NCBI RefSeq assembly: GCF_923081025.1 | Contig: NZ_CAKLPZ010000002.1 | Location: forward strand, 729,673 to 793,672 | DNA: 64,000 nucleotides | From: Neolewinella maritima | Lineage (GTDB): Bacteria > Bacteroidota > Bacteroidia > Chitinophagales > Saprospiraceae | Direction of reading: 5' to 3' | In this document: positions 47,312 through 55,673 of the stretch, piece by piece | How the letters are laid out: each line of letters opens with the position of its first letter | How positions within the stretch are numbered: position 1 is the first letter of the stretch | Made by a program: the position numbers and the translations under genes | The notes under the pieces: model-generated | Databases searched by the model: none | What the model saw: only the letters and a program-made list of their open reading frames with translations | What the model was told of the DNA's origin: nothing

Positions 47312-48793
47312 ATGAACCTACGGCTAGTCCTGGCTGCCCTGCTCCTGACGGGTACCCTCAGCGGACAAAACTTCAATGATGCCCTCCGCTATTCTTTCGT
47401 GACGCCGCAGGGCACGGCACGCTTCGCTGGTACGGGCGGCAGCCTTACCCCGCTGGGCGTGGACGTCACTACGCTACACACCAACCCCGCCGGCATCGGC
47501 TGGAACCGCTATAACGTGGCGCAGGTCACCCCGGGCTTTACGTTTACCGGAATGGATGCGAATTTGGTACCCAGTCAGCCCGCCGAGAACACGAGCGAGT
47601 CGGCGGCTAATTTTAACCTGCCCAGCATAGGTGCGATCTTCGCCGGCACCACGCGCTCGGTCAACTGGTCTACGCTCAACTTCGGCATCAGCGTGACCCG
47701 CCTGACAGACTACAATCAGCAGACGCGTTTCGGCGGCCGCAGTCAGGGGAGTATTATTGACGGTTATGCTGCTGACCTGAACGCGGGGATCGAGGATCCC
47801 TTCGGTTCCTTGCTAGCATTCAATACCGGCGCGTTCTTCGAAGATGACCAAGGCTTTTTCACCGATTTCGACTTCGAAGAGAATGACGGTGGTCGCATTC
47901 GCCGCGACGGACTGTACGACCGGCGCGGAAGTATGTCGGAGGTCGCGCTCGGTTTCGGGGGGAACTACCGGGAGAAGCTACTCTGGGGACTCTCCTTCGG
48001 TATACCATTCTTTACCTACGACGAAGTATTCTCCTACGAGGAGGTAGACGATCAGGGGGAGATCAGCGGGTTCGATAATTCCGCTTTCGACCAGAGCCTC
48101 ATCACCAGCGGCACGGGCTTCAATCTGAAGTTCGGCCTCACCTACCTGCCCACCGAACAACTGCGCATCTCGGGTGCGATCCATTCCCCGACCTTGTGGA
48201 CGATCGATGAGCAGTTTTCTACCGGCTTCGAATACAATTTTGTCGACGACAACGGACAGGCCATGGGCGGCACGGAACTCAGCCCGCTGAACTCCGCCAC
48301 CTACAACCTAAGTACCCCCTGGCGCTTCATGGTGGGGGCCGGCTACCTGATCGGTAAGAGCGGCTTCCTCAGTGTGGATGTCGACTATGCCGACTACCGG
48401 GGCAACAGTATCAGCTTCGATGATTTCGCCACCGCCGCCGAGGCTACCAATGAAAGCATCGACAACAACCTCAGCAGCAGCATCGGCCTACGGGTAGGCG
48501 GTGAGCTGAACCTCAAGCCCATACAACTGCGGGCCGGCGTAGGCTACCGCCAGATCCCCTACGCCGTGTTCCTCAACGACGAGGACGAAGCCTATCTCAC
48601 CTACAGCGCCGGCGCCGGCTACAGCATCGGCAAGTTCTTCGTCGACGTAGCCGCCCAGTACAGCGGTGCCAGCGGCTTCGAGACCGCCTACAACGCACCC
48701 ATCGACCTGGAGGAACCCCTGATCCTCACCGACCGGAGCCGGGTATCCGTCCTCCTCACCGTAGGCCTGCGCGGATTCAACGTCGGCTTCTAG
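47312..48793 (+). CDS. Outer-membrane protein of the OmpP1/FadL/TodX family
   Basis: 493 residues; signal peptide ending at LSG (residue 18). The mature N-terminus FNDALRYSFVTPQGTARFAGTGGSLTPLGVDVTTLHTNPAGI is the Bacteroidota version of the FadL opening with the NPAG motif, followed by alternating amphipathic beta strands to a C-terminal LLTVGLRGFNVGF. A long-chain fatty acid or hydrophobic-compound channel is expected; the substrate is not known. Seven nt before the next gene, so likely cotranscribed. Confidence 0.85.
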   Translation: MNLRLVLAALLLTGTLSGQNFNDALRYSFVTPQGTARFAGTGGSLTPLGVDVTTLHTNPAGIGWNRYNVAQVTPGFTFTGMDANLVPSQPAENTSESAANFNLPSIGAIFAGTTRSVNWSTLNFGISVTRLTDYNQQTRFGGRSQGSIIDGYAADLNAGIEDPFGSLLAFNTGAFFEDDQGFFTDFDFEENDGGRIRRDGLYDRRGSMSEVALGFGGNYREKLLWGLSFGIPFFTYDEVFSYEEVDDQGEISGFDNSAFDQSLITSGTGFNLKFGLTYLPTEQLRISGAIHSPTLWTIDEQFSTGFEYNFVDDNGQAMGGTELSPLNSATYNLSTPWRFMVGAGYLIGKSGFLSVDVDYADYRGNSISFDDFATAAEATNESIDNNLSSSIGLRVGGELNLKPIQLRAGVGYRQIPYAVFLNDEDEAYLTYSAGAGYSIGKFFVDVAAQYSGASGFETAYNAPIDLEEPLILTDRSRVSVLLTVGLRGFNVGF

Positions 48794-48800
48794 CCCCCGA

Positions 48801-50030
48801 GTGGATTCACTTACGCAAATTGTCCTCGGCGCGGCCGTCGGGGAAGCCGTCCTGGGGCGCAAGGTCGGCAACCGTGCCATGCTCTGGGGCGGTATCGCCG
48901 GTACGCTACCGGATCTGGACGTGCTCTCCGGACTGGTCGCCGATCCCATGAGTGCGCTGGCCTATCACCGGGCCTTCACCCACAGTCTGCCCTTCGCCGT
49001 ACTGGCCGCTCCGCTGATCGGTCTGGCCGTACACCGGATCTACGGCGGTAAGCTGCTCGCGGTATCCGACCGGGCGTTTTACCCCCTGGCGATCCTGGCC
49101 TTCTGGCTGCTGCTACTCACCGGCAGTTACCTGATGCCACTGCCGATCTATAGCATACCGGCCATCACGGCGGTGATCACGCTGGTCTTCGCAAGCATCT
49201 GTACGGTCGTGGCCGTCTTCGCCCGTCGCAAGGCACACGGGCGCCGCCGCATTCACCAAAACGCTACGGGAGCGGAGTGGACGATCCTCTTCTTCCTGGC
49301 CATCGCCACCCACCCCCTGCTAGACTGCTTCACCGCCTACGGCACCCAGCTCTTCGAGCCCATCAGCCGGGTGCGCCTGGCCTGGAATACGATCTCGGTG
49401 GTCGATCCCACGTATACGCTGCCCTTTCTCCTACTTCTCGTACTAGCGGCACGCAGCGGGCGGGGCACGCCGGTGCGGCGTATGCTCAACACGGCGGGCC
49501 TGGTCATTTCTTCCGCCTACCTACTACTTACGGTAGTGAATCACTTCAACGTACGGTCCGTACTGGACGATACGCTAGACCGGGCCGGGCTCACCGCCGA
49601 CCGCCAGATCATCGGCCCCAGCCTAGGGAGCAATCTGCTCTGGTCCGGCACGGCGCAGATCGATTCGGAGACCTACTATATGGGTCAGTACAGTCTGCTG
49701 GATCAGGAGCGCGTATTCAGTCCGCTCGTAGAGGTAGCCGGCCGCCACGCGCTACTGGCCCCCTACACCGGCGACCGTGACCTGGAGATCCTGGAGTGGT
49801 TTACCGGCGGCTTCTACGTCGTCATTCCCCGGGACAGCGGGTACGTACAACTGAGCGACCTGCGCTACGGTCTGCTGGGCACCGACCCCACCGATCCGTC
49901 GGCCTACCTGTTCAGCTGGAAGATCGACACCAGCGTGCGGCCCGTGCGGGTGGTGGAGCAGGCCTCCGGTCCGCAGGGAGATCGCGGCGACCTGCTGGCC
50001 GGTATGTGGGAGCGGATGTGGGGCATCTAG
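48801..50030 (+). CDS. YdjM-like membrane-bound metal-dependent hydrolase (DUF457)
   Basis: 409 residues, GTG start 7 nt after the FadL-like gene. The N-terminus DSLTQIVLGAAVGEAVLG and GGIAGTLPDLDVL with YHRAFTHSLPFAVLA carries the family's His/Asp metal residues (HRxxTHS), followed by LATHPLLDCFTAYGTQLF-like FLAIATHPLLDCFTAYG. Four to five membrane segments span residues 75-235, then a periplasmic C-terminal half of about 170 residues. Enzymatic activity in the family is not well established. Confidence 0.85.
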   Translation: MDSLTQIVLGAAVGEAVLGRKVGNRAMLWGGIAGTLPDLDVLSGLVADPMSALAYHRAFTHSLPFAVLAAPLIGLAVHRIYGGKLLAVSDRAFYPLAILAFWLLLLTGSYLMPLPIYSIPAITAVITLVFASICTVVAVFARRKAHGRRRIHQNATGAEWTILFFLAIATHPLLDCFTAYGTQLFEPISRVRLAWNTISVVDPTYTLPFLLLLVLAARSGRGTPVRRMLNTAGLVISSAYLLLTVVNHFNVRSVLDDTLDRAGLTADRQIIGPSLGSNLLWSGTAQIDSETYYMGQYSLLDQERVFSPLVEVAGRHALLAPYTGDRDLEILEWFTGGFYVVIPRDSGYVQLSDLRYGLLGTDPTDPSAYLFSWKIDTSVRPVRVVEQASGPQGDRGDLLAGMWERMWGI

Positions 50031-50046
50031 GCACGCCGGTGTTGCC

Positions 50047-50054
50047 TACATTTA
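50047..50054 (+). promoter_or_regulatory. Near-consensus -7 box TACATTTA before the serine hydrolase
   Basis: One base off TAnnTTTG and 5 nt before ATG 50060; again compatible with a leaderless message. Confidence 0.35.
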
Positions 50055-50059
50055 GGGGT

Positions 50060-51244
50060 ATGCTACGTACGCTATTTCTTGTCCTTGCTCCCGTTCTGCT
50101 CGTCGCTCAGCACAACCCCCTGGCCGAGGTGATCGAACAGCAGCGGGCCGACTTCGCCCCCTGGGTAGACCGGCCCGACAGCTTTGAAGTGCAGATCCTG
50201 TACAGTCAGATCGACCGGCGGCCGGACGGCACGGTGCAGCTCCGTACGTACCGCTGGGGCGCTGACAGTACCCAGTACTTCTACCCCGCCAGCTCCGTCA
50301 AAATGCCCGTTGCCGTGCTGGCCCTGCAAAAGCTCAACGAGCTGGGAATACTCGGGATGACCGCCGAAACACCGATGTACACCGGCAAAGGCAGCGCACC
50401 TGCGAGCGCGCCCCAGACTGCCGTCGGCCGCGATACCAGTAGTGTGACGGGGCTGCCCAGCGTGGCCCACTACATCCGCCGCATTTTTCTCACCAGCGAC
50501 AACGCGGCGTACAATCGGCTCTTCGAGTGGCTGGGGCCTACCTACATCAATCAGGCGCTGCAACGGGCCGGGATCGCGGGTGCGCGGATTCAGCACCGGG
50601 TGGGCGTCGGGGGCTTTGACGATACTACCCACGCTTACCTCAATCCGGTCCGCTTTGCCGATGGCTACGAGACGCTGTACCAGGTGGGGGAACGGCACGA
50701 TACGTACTACGACCCGCTACCGGGGGTGATCGGGCAGCAGCGGGGGGTGGGGTATATGGAAGATGATAGCCTGGTCCGTGCGCCCTTCGACTTCAGCCAC
50801 AAGAACTACCTGAGCGTGCGCAACCTGCACGATATACTGGCGCGGATCGTGGTGCCGGAGGCGGTCGAGACCCCCTTTCAACTCACTACGGAGGACTATG
50901 CGCTGCTGCGTCGGGCTATGTCAGAGCGCCCCCGCGAAAGTGTTTCGCCCCGCTACGATCAGCCAGACAACTACGTCAAATTCTGGCTGTACGGCGATCA
51001 GCCGGAGGAAACCCGCATTCCGGACGAGCTGCGTATCCTCAACAAAGTGGGCTGGGCGTATGGCTACCTGACGGATGCGGCTTACATCACGGATGGGGAG
51101 GTGGAATTTATCCTTGTCGGCACGATCCACACCAACGCCAACCGGGTGTACAACGACGGGGTGTACGAGTACGAGGAGGTGGGGATGCCGTTTTTCGGCA
51201 AGCTTGGTCGGGCTATGCTTCGGTACGAACGGGGGCGACGTTAG
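50060..51244 (+). CDS. Serine hydrolase related to class A beta-lactamases
   Basis: 394 residues from ATG 50060, which opens a signal peptide ([16 protein letters not shown]). The active-site motif SSVK is at residues 78-81 ([18 protein letters not shown]), SDN appears in [17 protein letters not shown], and KVGWAYGY is the third (KTG-like) element. The family includes beta-lactamases and peptidases; without the class A omega-loop Glu clearly visible I would not call it a resistance enzyme. Its 3' end overlaps that of pyrH by 32 bp in convergent arrangement. Confidence 0.85.
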   Translation: MLRTLFLVLAPVLLVAQHNPLAEVIEQQRADFAPWVDRPDSFEVQILYSQIDRRPDGTVQLRTYRWGADSTQYFYPASSVKMPVAVLALQKLNELGILGMTAETPMYTGKGSAPASAPQTAVGRDTSSVTGLPSVAHYIRRIFLTSDNAAYNRLFEWLGPTYINQALQRAGIAGARIQHRVGVGGFDDTTHAYLNPVRFADGYETLYQVGERHDTYYDPLPGVIGQQRGVGYMEDDSLVRAPFDFSHKNYLSVRNLHDILARIVVPEAVETPFQLTTEDYALLRRAMSERPRESVSPRYDQPDNYVKFWLYGDQPEETRIPDELRILNKVGWAYGYLTDAAYITDGEVEFILVGTIHTNANRVYNDGVYEYEEVGMPFFGKLGRAMLRYERGRR

Positions 51245-51950
51245 AGACCAGCGTGCCTACGGGTTCTCCGAACATGATCTTGCGCAGGTTGGCCGGCTCG
51301 TTGATGTCGAAGACGATGATCGGCAGGTCGTTTTCGGCGCAGAGTGCGAAAGCGGCCTGGTCCATCACGCGCAGGTTCTTGGTCATGGCCTCGCGGAAGG
51401 TGATGTGGTCGTACTTGGTGGCGGCGGGGTCTTTTTCCGGGTCGGCGGTATAGATACCATCTACCCGGGTGCCCTTCAGGATCACTTCGGCGCCGATCTC
51501 GTTGGCGCGCAGGGCGGCAGCGGAGTCGGTCGTGAAGTAGGGGTTGCCGGTACCGCCGCTGAAGATCACTACGCGGCCTTTTTCCAGGTGGCGGATGGCG
51601 CGGCGGCGGATGTAGGGCTCGGCGATCTGCTGCATCTCGATGGCGGAGATCAGGCGGGTGAAGACGCCGTGGGTTTCCATCATGCTCTGCAGGGCCATGC
51701 CGTTGATGACCGTGGCCAGCATGCCCATGTAGTCGCCCTGGGTGCGCTCTACACCGGACTCGGCGGCGGAGAGGCCGCGGAAGATGTTGCCGCCGCCGAT
51801 CACTACGGCTACTTCGACGCCGATGTCGATCAGCTCCTTGATCTGCTTGGTGTAGTAGGTGAGCATCTTGGGGTCGATGCCGTACTGCTGGTCGCCCATC
51901 AGGGTTTCGCCGGACAGCTTGAGCATGATTCTGCGGTAGGTAAGGGCCAT
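51213..51950 (-). CDS. pyrH: Uridylate kinase (UMP kinase)
   Basis: 245 residues. Phosphorylates UMP to UDP with ATP. Bacterial amino-acid-kinase-type [70 protein letters not shown] and [25 protein letters not shown] box sits 4 nt before the ATG (51955-51962, minus), suggesting a leaderless transcript. tsf and frr, frequent neighbours in other phyla, are not adjacent. Confidence 0.97.
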   Translation of the reverse strand: MALTYRRIMLKLSGETLMGDQQYGIDPKMLTYYTKQIKELIDIGVEVAVVIGGGNIFRGLSAAESGVERTQGDYMGMLATVINGMALQSMMETHGVFTRLISAIEMQQIAEPYIRRRAIRHLEKGRVVIFSGGTGNPYFTTDSAAALRANEIGAEVILKGTRVDGIYTADPEKDPAATKYDHITFREAMTKNLRVMDQAAFALCAENDLPIIVFDINEPANLRKIMFGEPVGTLVSNVAPVRTEA

Positions 51951-51954
51951 GGGG

Positions 51955-51962
51955 CGAAGGTA
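51955..51962 (-). promoter_or_regulatory. -7-like box TACCTTCG of pyrH
   Basis: One base from TAnnTTTG, 4 nt before the pyrH ATG. The same octamer precedes the tgt start. Confidence 0.4.
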
Positions 51963-51966
51963 GGGA

Positions 51967-52107
51967 TTAGATCGCCTTCGGCGGGGTAGACCGCTGCGCT
52001 CAGTAGACCGCCTTCGGCTGGTTAGACCCCTTTGGGGGTAGATCGCTTCGCTCGGTAGATCGCCTTCGGCTGGTTAGACCCCTTCGGGGGTAGGTGCTCG
52101 GCCGGTA
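51967..52107 (+). repeat. Array of eight TTCG-type mini-hairpins
   Basis: Units of 15-18 nt built as TAGA(C/T)C + small hairpin + GGT: CGCCTTCGGCG, CCGCTGCGCTCAG, CCGCCTTCGGCTGG, CCCCTTTGGGGG, CGCTTCGCTCG, CGCCTTCGGCTGG, CCCCTTCGGGGG, GCTCGGCCGG. Most have a CTTCGG-type tetraloop core. Two more units lie at 32975-33029 in the other orientation. The array ends where the truncated RHS frame begins. Confidence 0.7.
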
Positions 52108-52116
52108 GGGATTGCG

Positions 52117-53931
52117 GTGGGAGCGGGGGATGGGCTCGCCTGCACCGGAACAACATACATCGTCTGCGAGGGTGGGACTAACGGGCGCGATTTTCCGTTA
52201 GAGCTTCACTATGATAACTTCAGGTTGAGCGGCAATCGAACTATGAAAGACGGTAATATATCGCAGATTAGCTGGCAGATCCGCGGTCGTACCGCCCAGG
52301 CGTATCGCTTCGACTACGATCTATTCGGACGCCTTAGCTCTGCCCGCTCTGCCCAGCGAACTAGCAATGGTGGCTGGAACTGGATGAAAGATTACGACAC
52401 TGACTACTCCTACGACGTAAGGGGTAATATGCTCACGCTAAAACGCAACGGTAAGTCGTCCTGCTCGGCGGAAACCGACATAGATGATTTGGCTTACACT
52501 TACAGCACGGGTAGCAACAGACTGACGAAGGTGCAGGAAAAGAATACTACCAATACCGCCCGGGCCGGTTTTGCCGCTACCTCTGACTACACCTACGATG
52601 CCAATGGTAACTTGAGAACAGATAGCCAGAAGGGGCTTACCATTACGTCCAACTACCTGAATCTTCCCTCCCGAATCAACCGCAGCGGAGGCCGGTCGAG
52701 CATCACGAACACCTACACCGCTACCGGCCGCAAGCTCGAGACTACCGGTGGGGGGGATGCCCGGGAATACTTCGACGGTATCGAGTACGTCAGTGGAGTG
52801 CTAAACTCGGTTTACTTCGAGCACGGGCGGGTGTACTTTGCTAACGGCAATGCCAGCAGCGGGCGCTATGAGTATACCCTGCGTGATCACCTGGGTAGCA
52901 GCCGCGTGAGCTTCAGTGATTTGAATGGAGATGGTAACATCACAGCTACCACCAACCGTTTGACCAGCGAGCTGCTGGATGAGCAGCACTACTACCCCTT
53001 TGGCATGGCGATGCAGGGGCCGTGGGTAGAGCATAGCGGTAGGGAAGACCTGCACCGCTATAATGGCAAGGAGCTGAACGAGGAGTTGGGGCTGTTTGAC
53101 TATGGGGCCCGGTGGTACGATCCGACGATCGCACGATGGAATGCGGTCGACCCGCTAGCTGATAGTTACGCTTCGATCACTCCATACGCTTATGTAGGCA
53201 ACAGTCCAATCAAATTCATTGACCCTGATGGAATGAGAGTTGACGTATACCAACTTATAACTGGTGAAGATGGAAAAGTAAGTGAGGAAGGTTTAAATTC
53301 ACTTTATCACATTATGACTGATCTAGAGTCAATCACCGGCTTATCCGTAGGGGTTGAGGCTGGTCTGTTAACATACGGTGAAGGTACGGGTGGAGGTAGT
53401 TCGACCGCTGCCTCTTATTTGAAAAATATTATAGATTCGAAGTCTACCATAACTGTTGGTCCTAATACTGATCCATACCAGACAGGTAGTATTAGTCCTA
53501 ACGTAAACAGGAACAAGGATCCAAATCATATTAATTTTGATGGAGCTACTGCCTATGCTTTTGAATCTATGTTTTCGACGAGTAAATCAGGAAGTGACGA
53601 TTATCTAACCATGGGAGCTGGCATGTTGTTTCTTCATGAAACTTTGCACACAGATACTGGATTAGGTGTCTTGGGCCATAATTATGATAATTTTAAAGAC
53701 GGTGACGCTTGGTCACCAGGCGGTACTGTCTCATATATGAATGAAATTAGGTCAGAACTTGGCATCCCAACCCGAAATACCTATAAGCCACAACCACGGC
53801 TAGATGGAGAACAAAAATGGAATTTTACTTCTACCAAAGGAGGAAACATCAAAGTAGGGTATAACACCTTCATGAGTTGGCGAAATCAATACTTCATTCA
53901 AGGTTGGAACAACGTATGGAAAGGAAAATAA
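52117..53931 (+). CDS. 5'-truncated RHS-repeat protein with HExxH C-terminal domain (putative polymorphic toxin)
   Basis: 604 residues if read from GTG 52117; there is no signal peptide and an in-frame stop lies at 52075 inside the repeat array, so the true N-terminal part is missing and this is a fragment or orphan cassette. YD/RHS repeats cover about 35-330 (YRFDYDLFGRLSSA, YTYDANGNLRTDS, YEYTLRDHLGSSRV). The core ends with FDYGARWYDPTIARWNAVDPLA and PYAYVGNSPIKFIDPDGM (residue 372). After this point base composition turns AT-rich and the sequence is unrelated: a 230-residue tail with HETLH at 507-511 (FLHETLHTDTGLG), a zinc-metallopeptidase-like site. Stops 16 bp inside the next gene. Toxin function is inference. 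Confidence 0.8.
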   Translation: MGAGDGLACTGTTYIVCEGGTNGRDFPLELHYDNFRLSGNRTMKDGNISQISWQIRGRTAQAYRFDYDLFGRLSSARSAQRTSNGGWNWMKDYDTDYSYDVRGNMLTLKRNGKSSCSAETDIDDLAYTYSTGSNRLTKVQEKNTTNTARAGFAATSDYTYDANGNLRTDSQKGLTITSNYLNLPSRINRSGGRSSITNTYTATGRKLETTGGGDAREYFDGIEYVSGVLNSVYFEHGRVYFANGNASSGRYEYTLRDHLGSSRVSFSDLNGDGNITATTNRLTSELLDEQHYYPFGMAMQGPWVEHSGREDLHRYNGKELNEELGLFDYGARWYDPTIARWNAVDPLADSYASITPYAYVGNSPIKFIDPDGMRVDVYQLITGEDGKVSEEGLNSLYHIMTDLESITGLSVGVEAGLLTYGEGTGGGSSTAASYLKNIIDSKSTITVGPNTDPYQTGSISPNVNRNKDPNHINFDGATAYAFESMFSTSKSGSDDYLTMGAGMLFLHETLHTDTGLGVLGHNYDNFKDGDAWSPGGTVSYMNEIRSELGIPTRNTYKPQPRLDGEQKWNFTSTKGGNIKVGYNTFMSWRNQYFIQGWNNVWKGK

Positions 53932-54455
53932 TTAAGATAGGAGTGCTCTTACTATCTTTGGTCATGTTGCTCTCATGCGGTGATACAAATCCTAAGTCAG
54001 ACCCTACTGATGCCGATACGGTTTCAGAGTTTGTCGAATTAGTTACAGCTAGATGTCAAATACCAGTATACCCGTATGACATAACTATGCCTCGTGGCAA
54101 ATTCCTGACCGTTCATCCTTGGTTAAGGCATGCGGGTGTTACTTCAGGTTACACTGACATTGACGTGCCCGACACATGCTACTCTACGTTAAATGAGTCC
54201 TATCGCACAACCTGTTCCCAATCTTTTTCCAAATCAAAGTCTTATCTATATCTAACTCAAAGGTGCAACTCAACGATATATGCAGTTGTCCTCAATGATA
54301 GCACGAATGAAGTTTATAAAGAGGGTAGCATGGTTACATGGGATCAAGGAGTTCCCACAGAGTACTTACTAATTTTGTCTTCCAATGATACAGAGGTGTT
54401 GGACACAATCTTAACGCTTAATCTAGAGCCAATCGACCTTCCCTTCGCCCAATAA
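53916..54455 (+). CDS. Putative immunity lipoprotein for the RHS C-terminal domain
   Basis: 179 residues from ATG 53916, overlapping the RHS gene by 16 bp. Signal peptide with lipobox LLSC (Cys21), then an unrecognised domain with four more Cys (TARCQIP, PDTCYSTL, RTTCSQS, QRCNST), possibly two disulfides. The gene is AT-rich like the RHS tail and unlike its surroundings, so the two arrived together. Small, overlapping, unrelated proteins directly after a polymorphic toxin tail are usually immunity proteins; a lipid anchor would fit a toxin acting in the periplasm. No homologue is known to me. Confidence 0.65.
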   Translation: MERKIIKIGVLLLSLVMLLSCGDTNPKSDPTDADTVSEFVELVTARCQIPVYPYDITMPRGKFLTVHPWLRHAGVTSGYTDIDVPDTCYSTLNESYRTTCSQSFSKSKSYLYLTQRCNSTIYAVVLNDSTNEVYKEGSMVTWDQGVPTEYLLILSSNDTEVLDTILTLNLEPIDLPFAQ

Positions 54456-54519
54456 AAAGTGCTACCCCGCGGCGACGCTATTCGCGGCGACACGGACGGG
54501 GCGCGGCTATTGGATGCAC

Positions 54520-55653
54520 CTACAACTTCCGCTCCAAGTCCACCACCGCCTTTTCTTTCCACCCTGCAAATGAACCCTCCAGAATCCGCACCCGCGCCTC
54601 CCGCACCAGCGCGAGGTAGAACGCCAGATTGTGTAGGGTAGCTAGCTGGCCGGCCAGTAGTTCGTTACAGCGGATGAGGTGGCAGAGGTACGCTTTGGAG
54701 TGGGTGCGCGACGTGGGGGCGGCGTCCGGGTGGTCATCGATGGGGGAGTGGTCGTTCTTCCAGCGGGCGTTGCGGATGTTGATGATGCCCTGGCGGGTGT
54801 AGAGCATACCGTGGCGGGCGTTGCGGCTGGGGAGCACGCAGTCGAACATGTCGACGCCGCGGCTGATGCACTCCAGCAGGTTGGCGGGGGTGCCTACGCC
54901 CATGAGGTAGCGGGGCTTCGCTTTGGGGAGGATGTCGCAGCACAGTTTGGCGATGCGGTACATGTCGGGGATGGGCTCGCCTACGGAGAGGCCTCCGATG
55001 GCGTTGCCGGGCTGGTTCTGATTAGCGATAAACTCGCAGGACTGGGTACGCAAGTCATCGAAGCTGCCGCCCTGTACGATGGGAAAGAGGGACTGCGTGT
55101 GACCGTACTTCGGCCGGGATTCCCGCATGAAGGCGACGCAGCGCTCCAGCCAGCGGTGAGTGAGGTGCATGCTACGCTCGGTGTACTCGCGGGTGGAGGG
55201 GTAGGGGGGGCACTCGTCGAAGGCCATGACGATATCGGCACCGATGGAGCGCTGGATGCCGAGGCTGCTCTCCGGACTGAACAGGTGCTTGCTGCCGTCG
55301 ATGTGACTGGCGAAGGTGGCGCCCTCCTCGGTGATCTTGCGGCGGTGGGCGAGGCTGTAGACCTGGTAGCCGCCGCTGTCAGTCAGGAGGGGGCCGTCCC
55401 ACTGCATGAACTGGTGGAGTCCGCCGGCGGATTCCATTACCTCCATGCCGGGGCGGAGGTAGAGGTGGTAGGTGTTGCCGAGAATGATCTGTGCCCGCAC
55501 CTGTTCCCTGAGCTCCCGCTGGTGGACGCCCTTGACGGTACCCAGGGTGCCTACGGGCATGAAGATGGGCGTCTCGATAGCGCCGTGATCGGTAGTGAGC
55601 AGGCCGGCGCGGGCGTCGGTGGTGGGGTCGGTGTGGAGAAGGTCGAAGGTCAC
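54520..55653 (-). CDS. tgt: tRNA-guanine transglycosylase
   Basis: 377 residues with a GTG start (55651-55653). Exchanges guanine-34 for preQ1 in tRNAs with GUN anticodons. Visible are the catalytic/base-recognition LTDSGGYQVYSLAHRRKI, FDECPPYP, GGLSVGEPI, YLMGVGTP and nucleophile Asp in DMFDCVLPSRNARHG. The CxCxxC zinc cysteines normal in the C-terminal third are not seen; the region reads DDHPDAAPTSRTHSKAYL, although the later His (LHNLAFY) is kept. This may be a Bacteroidota trait. TACCTTCG lies 6 nt before the start codon. Confidence 0.94.
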   Translation of the reverse strand: MTFDLLHTDPTTDARAGLLTTDHGAIETPIFMPVGTLGTVKGVHQRELREQVRAQIILGNTYHLYLRPGMEVMESAGGLHQFMQWDGPLLTDSGGYQVYSLAHRRKITEEGATFASHIDGSKHLFSPESSLGIQRSIGADIVMAFDECPPYPSTREYTERSMHLTHRWLERCVAFMRESRPKYGHTQSLFPIVQGGSFDDLRTQSCEFIANQNQPGNAIGGLSVGEPIPDMYRIAKLCCDILPKAKPRYLMGVGTPANLLECISRGVDMFDCVLPSRNARHGMLYTRQGIINIRNARWKNDHSPIDDHPDAAPTSRTHSKAYLCHLIRCNELLAGQLATLHNLAFYLALVREARVRILEGSFAGWKEKAVVDLERKL

Positions 55654-55659
55654 GGGGGG

Positions 55660-55667
55660 CGAAGGTA
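55660..55667 (-). promoter_or_regulatory. -7-like box TACCTTCG of tgt
   Basis: Six nt (CCCCCC) separate it from the GTG start of tgt; identical to the box of pyrH. Confidence 0.4.
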
Positions 55668-55673
55668 GGGCGC

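Noticed and set aside
50060..51244. Beta-lactamase resistance gene
   Set aside because: SxxK and SDN motifs are there, but the omega-loop Glu and the KTG motif are not clear, so only a serine hydrolase is claimed.
51967..52107. CRISPR array
   Set aside because: Units are 15-18 nt back-to-back hairpins of varying sequence, with no constant repeat and spacers of 30 nt or more and no cas genes.
54679..55668. 329-codon plus-strand frame opposite tgt
   Set aside because: Shadow of tgt; low-complexity Gly/Ala/Val translation.
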